DNA of 64,000 nucleotides, taken from Sinonovacula constricta (lineage: Eukaryota; Mollusca; Bivalvia; Cardiida; Solecurtidae). Below are positions 63,986-64,000 of this stretch, piece by piece. The DNA lies in NCBI GenBank assembly GCA_007844125.1, contig CM017571.1:4535271-4599270 (forward strand), read 5' to 3'. The notes beneath the pieces were generated by a model. It saw only the letters and a program-made list of their open reading frames with translations, made no database searches and was not told where the DNA came from. Position 1 is the stretch's first letter. Each line of letters starts with the position of its first letter. A program made the position numbers and the translations under genes.

Positions 63986-64000
63986 ACCGGCCGCAATAGC
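63986..64000 (+). mobile_element. Start of a SINE family B copy at the window edge
   Basis: The last 15 bases, accggccgcaatagc, are identical to the first bases of the SINE at 8948-9230. The rest lies outside the window. Confidence 0.6.

Larger units (their letters stand above)
61978..64000 (+). mobile_element. Mutator-like (MULE) DNA transposon, left end to window edge
   Basis: It starts GGGGTCCGGACAATTCTCAG and carries several direct copies of ccggacaattctcag or cggacatttctcag (61978-62140), a duplicated ~200-bp AT-rich leader, then FLYWCH and transposase frames. The right end is not in the window. The coding part is clearly richer in G+C than the surrounding DNA, which suggests recent arrival. 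Confidence 0.8.

Overview
The window is eukaryotic, AT-rich and dominated by introns and repeats. Two conserved animal genes can be assembled exon by exon from protein similarity and GT/AG splice sites. The repeats (tRNA-derived SINEs whose 3' ends finish in runs of caaa, and the aagagggccatgatggccc and dispersed gtgacctactttt families) look like those of bivalve molluscs. A heterodont bivalve such as Dreissena is my inference, not something proven by the sequence. About 18 to 19 kb, near 30% of the window, is tandemly repeated by my count of array lengths.

Layout. On the + strand, about 3434-23467 holds the RNF25 orthologue (RWD + RING E3 ubiquitin ligase) in seven visible exons; the start codon exon is not seen. 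Its introns carry large satellites (50-bp units at 6.2-7.4 kb, 20-bp units at 12.8-16.2 kb, 55-bp units at 17.2-19.9 kb), SINEs and several MITEs. From 23.5 to 34.8 kb is an intergenic stretch with a 41-bp GC-rich satellite, a 39-bp array, a hAT-like MITE and a foldback element. On the - strand, 34860-57496 holds the last seven exons of VMP1 (ER/autophagy VTT-domain membrane protein); its 5' exons were not found and probably lie beyond 64000. Its introns contain a decayed Gypsy retrotransposon with one LTR, at least eight tandem arrays, a pogo/Tigger-like element with a broken CENP-B-type domain, and other dispersed repeats. From 58.5 to 64 kb is transposon-rich: a 32-bp satellite split by a 2.57-kb TIR element with TATA target duplication, then a GC-rich Mutator-like (MULE) transposon with FLYWCH and transposase reading frames running to the window edge, where a SINE head appears.

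The two genes are convergent (tail to tail); nothing shows that they act together. The most striking feature is in RNF25 exon 2: its last 45 bases plus the first 15 bases of the next intron have been tandemly multiplied as a 60-bp, in-frame unit, giving nine copies of the same CAG|GTAACA splice donor. Any donor would keep the reading frame, so the RWD domain could in principle be built with a variable number of 20-residue repeats. A second point is that the last RNF25 exon appears to change frame just before an Arg-Gly-rich tail.
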